From Caenorhabditis elegans (taxonomy: Eukaryota; Nematoda; Chromadorea; Rhabditida; Rhabditidae): a stretch of DNA of 64,000 bases. Location of the stretch: assembly GCF_000002985.6 (NCBI RefSeq), contig NC_003280.10, positions 14,566,501-14,630,500 on the forward strand. Reading direction: 5' to 3'. Shown here one piece after another: positions 1 to 12,569 of this stretch (the first letter of the stretch is position 1; each line of letters begins with the position of its first letter). The position numbers were made by a program, and so were the translations under genes. The notes beneath the pieces were generated by a model. It made no database searches and had not been told where the DNA came from. It worked only from the letters and a program-made list of their open reading frames with translations.

Positions 1-224
1 AACAATAGTAAATGGTTCATCGTCTCCCCCTTCGTGGAACCGAACCCCCACCCCCGGTGGCGACGGGCGGTCTTTTGTGAAAAAAGTGAATGAAGTAGAA
101 ATCTGCATTTTTCCATCCATTACTTTTCGGCAAAGGTTTTCCTTTTACGCCGTGATTTTTCTTGAATAACATTTAAAAAAAAAATATTTTCCATTCTTCC
201 ACTTTATATCATTGCCGAGAGCTG

Positions 225-375
225 CCAAAAGTTTTGGACAGTTGCCGAAATAGTTGCCGAAAGTTGCCGGAGATCATCGGAAGTTTCCGGAAACTGTCGA
301 AAGTAAGTTGGTGAAAGTTGGAAAACGTTGTCGGAAGTTGACGAAGTTGGTGAAAGTTAGCGAAAGTTGTCGTGA
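225..375. repeat. Degenerate GTTGCCGAAA-type repeat
   Basis: Repeated units of the form GTTGCCGAAAGTTG with variable spacing. It is the reverse complement of the CAACTTTCGGC units found at 880-1375, 5585-6115 and 31675-31915, so all four tracts belong to one dispersed low-complexity family. Confidence 0.6.
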
Positions 376-879
376 GGAGCTAAAAACTTCAAAATTCGAA
401 CTAATATAGCCGACCAAGCATAGGTCTCCCTACAAAAACTTTGTGAACACTTTCTAACTTAAAGCAAATATTATTCCAGAAATTTCCAGCCCCTACCACT
501 TTCAACATGCTTCTCATCATCCGTTTATACACATATTTAAGCACTTATAGTAGTAACCAATAATAACATGAAGGATCAGTCCGGTTACGGTCTTCAGAAC
601 AAAAACACAGAAAGAGTAGTTCCACTTGTTCCTTATGGGCAAAAACATTCTCAGCTTCTTCTGGGGGAGAGATCATCAAACGGGTTTCGATTAGAATTTC
701 CCCTATGAACATTGGCTGTCCGTTTTTTTTGTTGGTGTTCCACGCAACTATCTCATTATCGCCTACTTAATTAGAGATGGGTGCCGAGAAGTTGCCGGTA
801 GTTTTTTTTTGATTGCGATTACCTAAACAGTACCCTTTGTGATCCGTCTTTTAAAAATTTGATCATTTGGAAAATTGTA

Positions 880-1375
880 AGAATGTGGCCAAGTTGCCAT
901 ACCGTTGCCGAAGTGTTGCCAATTCTTGAGTTGGGTTTTAAAGTTTGAACTTCGGAGTTTTTGACCCTTTTGGACTTTTGGCACATTATGATATTTCTCT
1001 GCAAAATTTCAGAAATTTCCGGCAATTTTTAGGAAATTTCAGCGGCTTTCAGAACATCTGACTCCTAGCTCGGTACTTTCTGGCAACTTTCGCCAACTTT
1101 CGACATCTTTTTGCAACTTCCATCAATTTCCAACTTTCCCCAACTTTCCGGCATATTACGTCATTTTTTATCTCCTGGTTTTTTCGGCCACTTTCGCCAA
1201 CTTCCCTGCAACTTTCGGCAGCTTTCGCCAACTTTCGACACTCAAAATTTTTTTTTCATATTTAGGCAACGTTTGGCATCTATTTCGGCAACTTTCTTTT
1301 TTCAGCCATTTGTTGCAACTTTGGACAACTTTGGACAACTTTCGCCAACTTCCATCAAACTTCGGCAATTTGACT
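880..1375. repeat. Degenerate CAACTTTCGSC tandem tract
   Basis: About 30 loosely spaced units of the type CAACTTTCGCC or CAACTTTCGGC fill most of this interval, densest at 1080-1370, and the tract ends in 12 consecutive C at 1377-1388. The spurious open frames here are repeat translations. Confidence 0.7.
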
Positions 1376-4300
1376 ACCCCCCCCCCCCAAAATAAGTAAT
1401 TATCCGATGGAAATCAGGCTAATCAGTGAATGTCTCACTTCTTCCCCCTTCTACGGATTTCTTACCCCTGCTTTTTCTCTAAACCTCTTCACCTCGCACA
1501 CTATCTCCACCCTGTCTCAGCACGTCTTCGGAAAAACCGGATATATCTAAAGAGTGTGTCTCTTTATCCCAAAACGGCTTCGGTTTCGGTTATCGGCTGC
1601 CGCCGCCGCTGCTGTGACCGATTCCCCCTTTCCATTGTTTCTTCGCTTTTTCCGGACAATTGGCTTGAAGCTTTGTTATCAGTGGAAACCTGAAAGACTT
1701 GACCGGTCGGTGAATTTAGAAATTTTTTGATAAGAAACATTTGGTGATTTGATTTTAGACTTTTGGCTCTAACTTTAAGCAACATTTGTAACGACCCCAA
1801 TGAATAAAGTGTGGACCCCGGAAGAAAATTTTAGTAAGGGGGCCATTTAGTTTCCATTTTCCAAATTAAGAACGGATTGTTGGTGAAGCTACTGTGAAAT
1901 AGACGGGTCGACTTTTTGGATTTTTCTATAATTTTTTAAAATTTCTACCACTAGTTTTAAAGCTTGCGGAGCATTGAAAAAAATTCCTAGGAAGTGATTA
2001 TTATAATTATTCTTCAAATTTTTGTCAGTAGACATTTTTAATATTTTCAATGGCTCCAAAGTCATTCTAATTTTAACGGTTAGCTACGCCCGTTTTTAGT
2101 AATATATTGCAACAACTTAATTGTTTAACGAATTTCCAACACGTCCCCTGGTACCGCCCGTCACACAAGCCAGCTCTGCAAGCCGACAAGCTTCCGGAAA
2201 GCCGGCAGGACCTCCTAGCACCCAAATCCAATCGCCTTTTTCCGTTTTTCAAGAGACATAGACGGCCCGTCTCCTTTTTACATCCTTTAATTTCATATCT
2301 TTCTCATACTTTCCCAATTTTTGCTGGTTGGGATTTTTACAGCTCTGCAGTCTTCAGTACTAATAAATAATTGTCAACAAACAAAATATTAACCCTAAAT
2401 TTTGCAATATTTCTGTCAGAAGAGCAAATTGACAAAACGTTTTACTCACTCTCTTCATTTATTTATTGAAAAATATCGTTTTATTTTTGATTTGCTTAAT
2501 TTAAAATCAAAATAAAGATAAAATATTGAACTTTAAACAAAACGTGTGCCAATATAAATTTTTTGGCAATTTTCAAACAGTTACAGCTCCTCAGACGTTA
2601 GAGCTATTTAAAAAATGTCGACTACCAAAATATGCAGCTTAGAATTTGCAATATTTTGTCAGTTAGCAATTTTTGTGTAGTTTTGCTTTCTGAAGAGCTA
2701 CGGTTGTTCTTCTCTACAAAAGCTTCTTAGGGTTTTTTTTCTACAAACCGATGGGTCTTTAAAAAACCTGTTTTTGAAAAATTTTGAATTGAAAAACTGT
2801 TCTGCATAAAATTCAAATACTTGGCAAGCTCTAGTGTTTCCGGTCCGGAAGTTTTGCTCCGATTCCGTGCGGTGGTGCGGGGTACGGTAATTACATCTCC
2901 GGAAGGCATTCCGCCCAAAGAATCTTCCGCTGCAGCTTTGCCATATACGTCCAACCCAATTTCATTCGATTTCACGTCTCCGTCCTCGTTTCCGGGCCTC
3001 CGTCATCCGGCCAACCGAGTGTTGTCGAGAGAGTGTGTGAGCGGAGGTGAGAGACGCAGCGAGTTCTGGGAGAAACAGTGTGCGGGGCGTGGAGGCGCAG
3101 AGAGAAATGAGTGCCGGACCGGAATTCCGAAGTCGTCGTCTGTGCATTCACTCGGTTTTCGCAATTTTCATGATTTTCTCTTTCAATCTCTTCTTGAATA
3201 TTAGTTTTACTTTTTTATTCATTTTTTTGGAATTTAGAATTTCAAAAATTTACACAGACTGGGGTTTTGAAGGATTTTTATGCCTCACCTCATCACTAAA
3301 AGTGCTCCGAGCTATAAAATTTACATTCAGGGGTCTGATAGACTTTTTTAGTTTGTAAAATCTGAGGATTTTGAGCAGTTTTGTTTTGGGTCTTGAAGCT
3401 TTTTTCTTGAAAATAAAACCTATTTTTCTTGGTTGTAGTAGCATTTTCCAATTATTTTGGTTTTCTGATTGTGAGTAAAAAACAGACAATTTGAGACAGA
3501 TGCAGTTGAACTCAAAATCACTAGTTTTCTACATATTTAAAACAAATTTCAGATTTTTAAAAATTCTGAAAGTTATTTGGAAAATGTGCAAAACATTTGA
3601 ACATTTCAGACTTTTTTAGAAAACAATTATTTTTGTTATAGAGATATTTGGATAACTTATAATAACATGCTGAAATATTTGGAAAATTTTAGAAAATTTA
3701 AAATTTTTGAAGTTTCTGAAATTTTTGTACTTCTGAGGCATTATTTTAAAAACTCAACCAAAAAATTTCGAAAAAAATTCTAATTGTAAGAATTCAATTT
3801 TGAAAATTTTTACTTATTAAAATTAAACAAACATTTTTTTGCCCTCGAATTTCCTACATTTTTTTTTATAAAAAAGCAAAACAAATTTTGAAGTAACTGA
3901 TTTTTTTTTCAAAAAATCAAATCCAGTTTGATATCAAATTTTGTCTTGATTTGTCTTATTAAAAAACCATTTAAAAAATTCTGATTAGTAAGAATTTTCT
4001 TCTGAAATTTTTTAAATAAGAAAATTAGAAATTTCAAAACTTTAGCGCTTCAATTCCCTCCTGAACTCTTCCCAACTTACCTTCTCACCACACACAAACA
4101 TATTTCTTTCAAAAACTGTCTCTACGACCCATTGTAATGTCTAAGGTTTACTTTTCACCAATTTTTTTTCTCAATGTCCTCAAATTCTCCACAATAATCT
4201 TCACTATTTACCAAATGTTTGCGTAACCCCAACGGCACCGCCGGTTTTCCGTTCCCCCTTCTTTTTCAATTGTTTGCCATTTACTGTAAGAGCTCGTGGG

Positions 4301-5584
4301 GAGCTTGGTTACTAAGTTAGAGAGTGTGGAATTCTGAGAGACACAGAGGAATACTGCTACTGCTCTCTTGCTCGTTTTCAACCGAAAAAGCTGGCTCGGC
4401 ACAGGGAGGAGAGCTCACCAAACTTTGACAGTTACCCCCTTCCCGATTTTTCTCCCAACTTTACTTACTGCATTCGAGTTTTTTGACGCCTCCCTCCTGA
4501 CAAGGGAGTCACGTAGGCATTGAATTTTTTGGAAAATTTTTTAATTTAATTTTAATTCGAATTTTGGGAAACATTTCTGATTTTTGTCTGAATTTTTAAA
4601 GAGTTTGCTGAAAAATAAATCTTTCAGTTTTTCTGAAAAAATTAGTATTTATATTTTTTGGAAATTTTCAAACTTTTATTAGAAAATTACAAGCTTTCTA
4701 TCGAATTTTCGATTTTTAAAGGATTTTTATCCGGAATTTTATAAAGTTTCACTTTTGATAAATACTGAAATAACAGGAAATTTCATTTCTCAAAACATCG
4801 GTAATTTTTGAATAATTTTTTTTAATTCACAAAATCTCCAATTTTAGAAATTTTTTAAATAAAAGTTTATGTTTAGAAAAGAACTAGAAAATTAAACAAA
4901 TTCTGAGTATTTAGGAAACAATTTTTATTCTCAAAAAAAGAACGAAAGTTTACGAAAGTTTCACAAACACATTTTCTATAATTTTTTAAAATACTTAATT
5001 TTTTTTCTTTGGTCCAAGAGCAGGTATCTGAAATTCCTTTGATATTTTGAAGGTAAATTCTAATTCCGAAATTTTAAAAATTTTCTGAAACTTTGAAGTC
5101 ACGCCATGGCCGATTTTTATTTTTATTTTCGCGGTCACCTGCTCCTAAAAGCATAAAAATCCGGAATACCCAAACCGAAATCTGAAAAAACAGAAACAAA
5201 TCAAATCAAATCACTCTAAAAATGTGTTATCATAGTCGAATGTTGTGTTAAACGTCTTCGATCCCCGCCATCCCATTCCGCCGGTCTCCACCACCTCTGC
5301 GTCTATCGCTGCTCCACACTATTTTGCCCCTACCCCAGCTTCAGTTCGGATGTCCGCAATCCGGATTTTGTTCGTTTCCTTCCTTTTTCGGGCGGATCAA
5401 CGGCTTCTTATCTGATATGATTCGGTTTGAAGGAGATGAAGATGGTTGTGTTGGGGGAAGAAAAGAAGGAGAAGCCTAACCGGGGGAGATTGTCAGCCAG
5501 CCACCCCCTGCTGAGATATTGTGTTTAATGACATTTTCCATTTTTCCCGAATTATCTATTTTTACAACAATCCATACCTTTTTA

Positions 5585-6115
5585 TCAGATTTTGCTAAAG
5601 TTTTGCCAACTTTCGCCAACCTTCGTTAGACATTTGTCAACTTTCAAAAAGCAATTGCAATAGTTCCAAACTGCTGCTCAATTTTTGACCAACTTTTTTG
5701 AATTGTTTCTATACTTTCAATATTTTTTAAAAACAACTTTCGCGAACTGTCGCTAGACTTTCGGCAAGAAACAACTTCTTCTGAATCTACGACAATTTTC
5801 TGCAACTGTTATCAGATCTTCGACATTTTGAGCAACGTTTGCCAACTTCTGTTAATTTTTTCTAGACTTTCAGCAATCCCCGCAAGGTTTTTACGAACTC
5901 CGACCAACCTTCGCCAAAATTTCATCAATTTTCACCAGTGTTTTTCAAGAAGTTGCGTTTTTCTCAAACTTGTGGTAGATCTTTGGCAGACTTTTGTTCA
6001 ATTTCAGTCTATTTTAACTTTCGCTATACTATCACCAATTTTCATCAACTTTGTGCAACTTTCGTCAACCAATTTCCCTCTAATTTTCATTCCCAATTCC
6101 GCTTAAAGCTTCAAC
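5585..6115. repeat. Degenerate CAACTTTCGCC tandem tract
   Basis: Same unit as the 880-1375 tract (CAACTTTCGCCAACTT and variants), more diverged. It lies 1 kb upstream of the MADF gene. Confidence 0.6.
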
Positions 6116-7145
6116 TAAAAGCAAAATAAAAAACCGAATATCCCCCAATTTTCCAATTTTCCTGCACCGGAAAAAACATAGAGCTTCTTCCCCTTCTTCT
6201 TCTACTCCATCTCCACCCACACATACTACCGGTTCTCCTAGATTTTCAGTCTAAACCATTTCAATTGTGTCTTACGGTAGTTTATCATGAGATTTAGATG
6301 GAATTGAAGAAGAGAGAAATGACACGAAAGAGTGTGTAAACTTTTTATTACATTTTGGAAGACTAACCATGTCGTAGTACACACTCAGGCTTTTTGGCTT
6401 TTTGTGTCTAGATTCCTCTGCATGATCTACAGAGATTTTTTTGGCAGATTGCCAAAATTTACTTAAATTTCTGACAAAAAAATTAAAATATTTTTTTAAA
6501 AAGATTTTTGTTTTAAAGTACTAAAACGTAACCTTCTGCAATTTCAGAAAGTTATAATCTAGATTATTAAAAAATCTCACAATTTAAAGTTTCCAGAAAA
6601 TTTTTAAATCTGAAAATGATTTTGAAAAACAATTCGGCATTCGACAAAATTAATGTTTTGATTTAAATTTTTTTGAAATTCTCTTTTTTAAAAGTACCAG
6701 TTTTCAATATTTTGTTATCAGAAATATTTCAGAAAAATTTTGATTTAAAAAACATTAACTGAAAATTCAAAAAATATTTTTTTGTGTTGATTTTAGAAAT
6801 TTTAAGATTTTTTAAAATTGGGTTTTGCAAATATTAATCTTTTGAAAATGTTTTAAACAAAAATTAACAATTTTTTAATATGAATATTTTAAAATTTCCC
6901 TTTAATTACACAATTTTTTCTACATTTCTCCAAATTAAAATAGTTAAAAGAATAATTTTCAAAAATAATTCAACATTTGAAACAAAAAACGGATATATGT
7001 ATATATATATATATATTCTTATGTCTTATTTCCTTTTTTCCATTTCTAGATTATCCCAGCTTCTGACTCCCCTTAGCCTTTTTTTTCTAAAAATCTCAAA
7101 TTTTTCCGTTTCAGACCCCTTCTAAATTTAAATCCACTCAAACAG

Positions 7146-9625
7146 ATGGCCTTCCAGCCGGCGTTTAACGCCCGTCTGATAAACGAGGTTCGTAAGTACC
7201 CGTGCCTATATAATCATTCACGACGTGGCAGCGGGGACACAATGGAACGTCAACGACTTTGGGAATCAATCGCCAAAAATATTGACCCGAATTGTGCGGC
7301 AGAGTTTGCGAAGAAACGATGGTTGCAGCTGAGGGATCGATATCGGAAAGAATTAAAGATTGCAATTAAAAATGGATTTGTGACACCTGTTAGATGGTGT
7401 TATTTTAATCAATTATCGTGGTTGGACCCGTTTTTGAAGGATAATATGTAAGAATTGAATTTCATAATTATTTTTCAACTCGTTTTTTTCTGGCCATCAC
7501 AAAGCTAATTTTTTAATATTTTTTCTAATATTTTTTTGTTGAAAAACCGCGAAATTTTTGGTTTGTAGGCATATCAAAACAAAAAACTGAAATTTAAAAA
7601 ATAAGTTCACCTAATTTGAAATATATCTAAAGAGTCTAAATTAACACTTCAAAAATTCAGAAAAAAAAATTTGAAAAATCTCATTAAAAAATCAAAAGTT
7701 GTAGATAAAATCAAATTCAAAAAAAAACTTCAAAAATACTAAAACATTTAATTAAAATTCCAGAATTCTTTTTTTTCTTAAATTAAAAATTATAAAAATT
7801 AAAAAAAAAACAATTTATCGACAAAAAACTGATCGATTCGAAATTTAATATTTTGAAAAAAAATTAAAATTTTCTACAAAAAATTAATTCAAGATATATC
7901 AAAAAGAATCTGAAAAGTAAAAAATAATAATTTAGAACTCCGCGATTATAAGTTAAAATTCTCATCTTCAAAGTCTATTTTTTGCAGTGGTCAAGCAGCA
8001 GATGAAGGCAAAAAAACTGGTAAATCTGACTCTTTTGATGAGCCATCAGGCACACCGTTCAGCTGGTTCGGTTTTCCAAATTTAAATTCAATAAAAGACG
8101 AGATGGAAGATGATGATAGTGATCCAGCACTCGAATCTTCGGTTTTAGACCGACTACTTGCACAAACCGCCCAACGATTGGACAGTATATCCCCTGAAAT
8201 TGAAAATGATGAATCTGGAACTCAAAGTCTCGATGGAAATCTAGATGGAGTTGATGGGGATGGAGATGAGGAGGAAGATCTTAAAATAAAAGATGAAGAT
8301 GAAGTAGAGGAAGATGGCCCAGAAAAGGTGAAAAGTCAATCCGAAGCTATGGCGATGCTCAAGGAGGCTATAAGTGCTCAGAGCCAACAGCAGACTCAGC
8401 AGGCTCAACAGGTCCAGCAGGTCCAACAGACCCCACAGAAACCATCAGTGGAGTCCCTCATAGCAGCGAATCAGGCTAGATTTGCACACCATCTTGCTGC
8501 ACAGCTCACTGGGATGAGTTCAATGCTCAATGGAGCCAGGAAATCCGAGGAGGCAGCGATCCCGCCGCTCCGACCTTCAACACCACCGCCAACCGCGTCC
8601 ACTACGAGCCACTTCCATCCTTATAAAGAGGCGGCGAGGAATAGGCATAGGCAGCAGACTGCGGATAATGTTATGAGATATCATTTGCAACAGGTGAGCG
8701 GGTTTGGAACATTTGGTAAAAAAAATTTTTTTCGGAAGGATCGTGATTTTCCTGGATTTTTTGGAGATTTTTGATTTTTTTAAAATAATTTCTCTGAAAC
8801 TTTCTTAAATTAAAAAAAAATTCTAGATTTTTTGTAAAAAATATTAGATGCGATTGAAAATAGTTTGCTGAATTCTTGGAAACTTCGGATTTAGTTCTGT
8901 TTTTTTTAATGTTACCTTTTTTCGGAAAATTTAGTGATTTTCAAGAAAAAATGTTAAAGTTAAAAAATTTTTTAATGAACTTTTCGGAATGATTTTTTGA
9001 AGGTTGAAGTGTATAATTTTCAGAATTTTTTTTTGGTTTTCTGAATTACATTTAATTACTTTCTAGATTATTAAAATTTAATTTTTATTAAAAAAATATA
9101 TTCGGAAACATTTTAAGTGTTTCTAGTTAAAAAAAATTTTTCGAATTTAAATATTTATTTCAAGTTTTAAGAGATTTTTAAATCGAAGTTTCTGGATTTT
9201 CTTACCAAAATTAGGATTTTTTCTCAGCAAATTTCAAAAATTTATAACGTGTTCCTACATTAGAAATTTTAAGAAAGAATTTCTAGAATAATATAACTTT
9301 TTTCCAGGTCGGTCGGGTTGCTCTTGAATGGCTCAATGATGAGGATTTATTGTACAGCCGGATAATTGGGTTGAAGCTTAAGAAAATGGACCCGAAAAAA
9401 CGGAAAAAGGTGAGAGATTGTTTTCAGATATATTCAACAAGTTCAGACTCCAACTTTTTTCAGGTCCGTCACCAAATAATGTCACTACTGGACGAAACCG
9501 ATGACACCCACCATATTGTAGACAATGATGACTCTTGTAGCAGTCCATCAGCACATAGTCCAACCGGAGAGCACGATGAAGATTGCGCAGTTGAGCCAAC
9601 GGCAAATGAAATTCCAACGGCTTGA
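7146..9625 (+). CDS. MADF-BESS domain protein (putative DNA-binding regulator)
   Basis: Four exons read as 7146-7447, 7988-8693, 9308-9409 and 9464-9625, all with GT/AG borders and matching phase, giving 423 residues. Residues about 8-98 form a MADF domain (Myb/SANT-like in Adf-1), with the spaced Trp residues in LWESIAKNI, RWLQLRDRYRKEL and LSWLDPF. The middle is acidic, then Gln-rich (about residues 200-225) and Pro/Ser/Thr-rich. A BESS motif (about 349-382; MDPKKRKKVRHQIMSLLDE) spans exons 3 and 4, the usual protein-interaction partner of MADF. MADF-BESS proteins are nuclear sequence-specific regulators; the target here is unknown. A splice acceptor about 30 bases before the ATG implies leader or 5' exon splicing. 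A possible AATAAA is at 10046-10051. Several madf genes exist in worms; I do not assign a number. Confidence 0.88.
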
Positions 9626-10456
9626 AAATTAGTCTTTTGTTTGTAGTATATGGGTCCCCCCCCCCACGAAAAAATGATTTGCGCCTTCAAGCTAAAATGC
9701 AAAAATATGCCTGATCGGTTTAAAAGGCGCATAATTTATTTTCGTGTCGAGACCTAAATTCTGGTAGGCTACTGTAACATTGAAAAAACACTTCCTTTAT
9801 TTTTCAAAATATCTATTTTGTGTTTTCTTATTGGTGCTCTCCTCATTTTATTAAATGTAGAAAACGAAAAATGTTCAAAAACTAGTTTTTAGTGTATTCT
9901 CACTCCCCGTCGGTCTAGTCAGTGCGCAATTCTTTCACTTTTCTTTTGTTCCCTCCATAATTTCAGCATTTTTTTTATTTTTTGAAATTAGTCTCTACAA
10001 ACACCATCATCTTGCCTGTATATTTTTGTACCACGATTTTTTTATAATAAACGTGTATTTTTTGGTTTTGGACAGAGCGCGTGCTCCCTCCGACTCGCGG
10101 ATTCTGAATTGTTCTGTGTATTTTGGAGATTTTCCTGAAATTGTTAATTTTTGGAGAAGAAGGAATTTTTATTTGCTAGACCTTTCTGGAAACAGCTAGA
10201 TAACTCTAGTTTTTTAAAGGAGTTTTTAAAAAACTTCCGAAAATTTTTTTTTTTTTCAGAAGTTCTTGCCCAAATATTTCAGACATTTTTCAGAAGTTTT
10301 ATCATATCAAATATATTTTGTAATTTTTCCCACATTTTTTCCAAAAATTTCCTTCACGTGAACTTCCACAATTTCAACCGATAACATCTTCCATGCAAAA
10401 TGAATTATTTCCAACAATTTGTTTCAACTTTCCAACCGGTCAATTAAAGTTGCACA
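9626..10456. other. Intergenic: MADF 3' UTR and upstream of coiled-coil gene
   Basis: Begins with the MADF 3' region, including 10 consecutive C at 9656-9665 and a possible AATAAA at 10046-10051. The remainder is T/A-rich and is presumably the promoter of the next gene. No further exon seen. Confidence 0.5.
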
Positions 10457-11528
10457 ATGTATCAATTATTATTCTACAACGTCATCTGCGCGATCATGTT
10501 TTTCATGACTATAACCTCAAATTGTCTGAAAGGGAAACCGAAAGAGGGCAGGTTAGGATTAATGTTTCTAACTAAACGTGGGAGATTCCAGAGCCAAAGA
10601 AACCCCCAAAAGTGATACCAATCCGTTACGAAACCGATCCTGCCGTGCTGGAGAAGGAGCGGAAGATGAAAATTGCAGAAAATCGGGAGAAAATGCGAAA
10701 AAAGAGGGAGAAACAACAACAACCACAATTCGAAAAGGCTGTGGTGGAGACTGTTGTTAAAAGGGAGGTGGATCAGAAGGAAATGGTAATTCTAAATAGG
10801 GACGGACCCATCGCTGCGATTTTCAAAAATATTTGCAGGCTTAGTAACTAGCATACAGTGATCCATTTTTCAGAAGCTGGAAGATGTAACGCAACCTTCA
10901 GCATCTATCGAATCCAACGAGCAGCAACCATCGCAAGATACCAAGAATTCGCAGCCGAGTGAGGATGAGAAGGAGAAAAAGACCAGAACTTTGACTGTGA
11001 CGGACGAAGATCTTGGCAATGTGAAACTGGTTGAAAATGATCCGGATGGTGGTGAGCACATAGATTTTTTGATTTTTTGATGGATCCTAATTATCAGGTT
11101 ACAGGAAAGAAGCTGAAGCTTGTTAAAAAGCAAGCTCGTGAGCAGGCCAAGCAGAAGGAGCTGGAAGAGCAACTGATTCGCCAGATTCAAAGATCGGAGG
11201 TTATTTTATTATTTCGAGTTTCCATTATCTTATTTTCAACTATTTCAAGTCACGTCAAAGCCCAGACGACACAATGAAAAATGTTTCTTCAATCCAATTT
11301 GAGTCTCAAAATTCGCATATTCAACGTAAGAAGCAACAACAAGAAGCTGCGAAAACGGTCATCGATACGGTGTCAATTGAGTCACAAATGATCAGAGATG
11401 CTACTTTGATTGTAAGATTCAGGGGAAACGTAGAATTTTAAAAGAAACTTATTTAGGAGCCCAAGTCCAATGAGTTGTATGTCAAAGAGCTCACCAAGAA
11501 AATTTTGGAAGAAAAGGAGGAAGATTGA
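10457..11528 (+). CDS. Lys/Glu-rich coiled-coil protein with N-terminal signal/anchor (copy A)
   Basis: Six exons: 10457-10547 (uncertain 3' end), 10592-10785, 10874-11048, 11105-11199, 11250-11411 and 11457-11528, about 262 residues. Exon 1 encodes a hydrophobic leader (YNVICAIMFFMTITSNC), a signal peptide or membrane anchor. The rest is highly charged and probably coiled coil: RYETDPAVLEKER near residue 42, repeated K/R/E runs, then SPDDTMKNVSSIQFES. The 12570-13589 gene matches it exon for exon, which fixes the frames. The obvious donor (GT at 10552) leaves exon 2 out of frame; a GC donor at 10548 restores the phase seen in the paralogue. Poly(A) signal 11544-11549. I do not recognise the family; secretion is inferred from the leader only. 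Confidence 0.7.
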
Positions 11529-11749
11529 TCTTTTTTGAATTACAATAAAGTTTTCTCGCCTCCAAAATCAAAAAAGAGCCGCTATTTGCTCTTGCGAGCA
11601 TTTTTTTCCGGAATGATCATTGGTTTTATTTGCATGAACCAAGTGGCAATTGTTACTATTCTCTAAGCCTTCATGTGCCAACAATGTAAATAGAGTAGTA
11701 CTGGTTATTCTAGGGTTTTTTTTTGGGTTTCTGTCTTGTTAGATTTTGG

Positions 11750-11757
11750 TATAAAAG
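11750..11757 (+). promoter_or_regulatory. TATA box of peptide copy 1
   Basis: TATAAAAG lies 63 bases before the ATG at 11813. The same element at the same distance precedes peptide copy 4 (21797-21804, minus strand), and TATATAA-type boxes precede copies 2 and 3. Confidence 0.7.
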
Positions 11758-11812
11758 TAGACAATTCCTCTACAATTCATCGACACTTTCAAGTCAGTTC
11801 AATCAGTTCAGT

Positions 11813-12097
11813 ATGTTCGCTAAGTGGTGAGTGCTCACTTTTCTATTAATTTATGAATGTGTAATTTTCAGCTTTGCCGCCGTTCTCCTCTGCGCCACGA
11901 TCATGGGATCTCATCAACAAGTGGTTGTACCAGCCTACTCTGCAGCCTACTACCCATCAGCATATGCTTATCCATCAGTATATTCTCCATATGTTTCTGC
12001 CTATCCATCAGTCTGGGCTTGGGGATCCAACAAGAACAAGGATGATGCTCCACGTGCATTCTCTAGACCATCTCTCATCAACAAGCCAAGTGCTTGA
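11813..12097 (+). CDS. Small secreted Tyr/Pro/Ser/Ala-rich peptide, copy 1
   Basis: Two exons, 11813-11826 (only 14 bases, MFAK plus part of Cys) and 11872-12097, giving 79 residues. A signal peptide (MFAKCFAAVLLCATIMGS) is followed by a mature part starting HQQVVVPAYSAAYYP, rich in Tyr, Pro, Ala, Ser and Val, with YPSVYSPYVSAYPSVWAWG and then a basic/polar tail (NKNKDDAPRAFSRPSLINK). There are no Cys in the mature part and no dibasic cleavage sites apart from single Lys/Arg. Poly(A) signal at 12147-12152. Nearly identical to the genes at 13831-14115, 14417-14698 and 21457-21741, and closest to the last. The composition suggests a structural (cuticle or extracellular matrix) or antimicrobial-type secreted peptide, but the function is unknown. 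Confidence 0.85.
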
Positions 12098-12569
12098 AGT
12101 GCCGATTACGATACGATACTTTTTGTAAATTTGAAACGAATCAGACAATAAACTTTTCCTTGCCAACTACTGCCATAATGTTTTTATTAGTGATTTTTTT
12201 ATTTACAAGAAAAGTATTCGAACCTCGCACATTTCAGAATGAAACCTATTTTAGTTCCACTTTTTAATTTTCGGGTCTCGCAGGTTTCAAGTTTGAAAAT
12301 TTCGTTTTGTCTGCCATTCCTGACACTAAATATTACGAACCTCATCATGGGAGAAAAAATATAACTGAAAGTCTTTCGATTTCAGATTTTATCATGAACA
12401 AATTTTTTTTTGGCCACTTCATAGAAAAATACCGAGTTTTGTTTTATTTTAACAACGTGAAATTTTCATTGCTTTCTCGTCCCTAGTTTTTTCCCCCAAA
12501 AAATGTCGAGAATGGTTATTTCTCAATTTCACTCTCAAAAATCAATAATTCAATCGATAAAAGTTGCAA
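12098..12569. other. Intergenic between peptide copy 1 and coiled-coil copy B
   Basis: Holds the 3' UTR and poly(A) signal of peptide copy 1, then AT-rich sequence serving as the upstream region of the copy B gene. Nothing else seen. Confidence 0.6.

Larger units (their letters stand above)
1..7145. other. Long noncoding region upstream of the MADF gene
   Basis: No convincing exon is visible in these 7.1 kb; open frames are short and lack worm-like splice structure. Four GC-richer islands stand out from the T-runs and A-runs: about 1430-1690, 2140-2280, 2820-3160 and 4230-4510, with another at 5250-5560. They may be promoters or untranslated first exons of the gene at 7146, because a good splice acceptor (TTTCCGTTTCAG) lies about 30 bases before that ATG, so an upstream noncoding exon or a spliced leader is expected. 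A run of 12 C lies at 1377-1388 and an (AT)n run at about 6995-7015. Assignment of the islands is inference. Confidence 0.6.
11477..12168. repeat. Left arm of inverted segmental duplication
   Basis: This segment, covering the 3' end of the copy A gene, its 3' flank and the whole peptide copy 1 gene, matches the reverse complement of 21377-22070 over almost its full length. Shared landmarks include the AAAGAGCCGCTA stretch, the ATGATCATTGGTTTTATTTG stretch and the TATA box. The arms are about 9.2 kb apart. Confidence 0.85.

Noticed and set aside
1430-1693. 87-residue open frame in a GC-richer island
   Set aside because: No splice context, no recognisable domain and unusual composition; more likely promoter or untranslated sequence.
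2140-2170. CCTGGTACCGCCCGTCAC resembling the end of small-subunit rRNA
   Set aside because: The match is a short stretch only and neighbouring rRNA sequence is absent.
2821-3204. 127-residue open frame
   Set aside because: Low-complexity Ser/Arg-rich translation of a GC-rich island with no ATG at its start and no clear downstream exon; could be an untranslated first exon.
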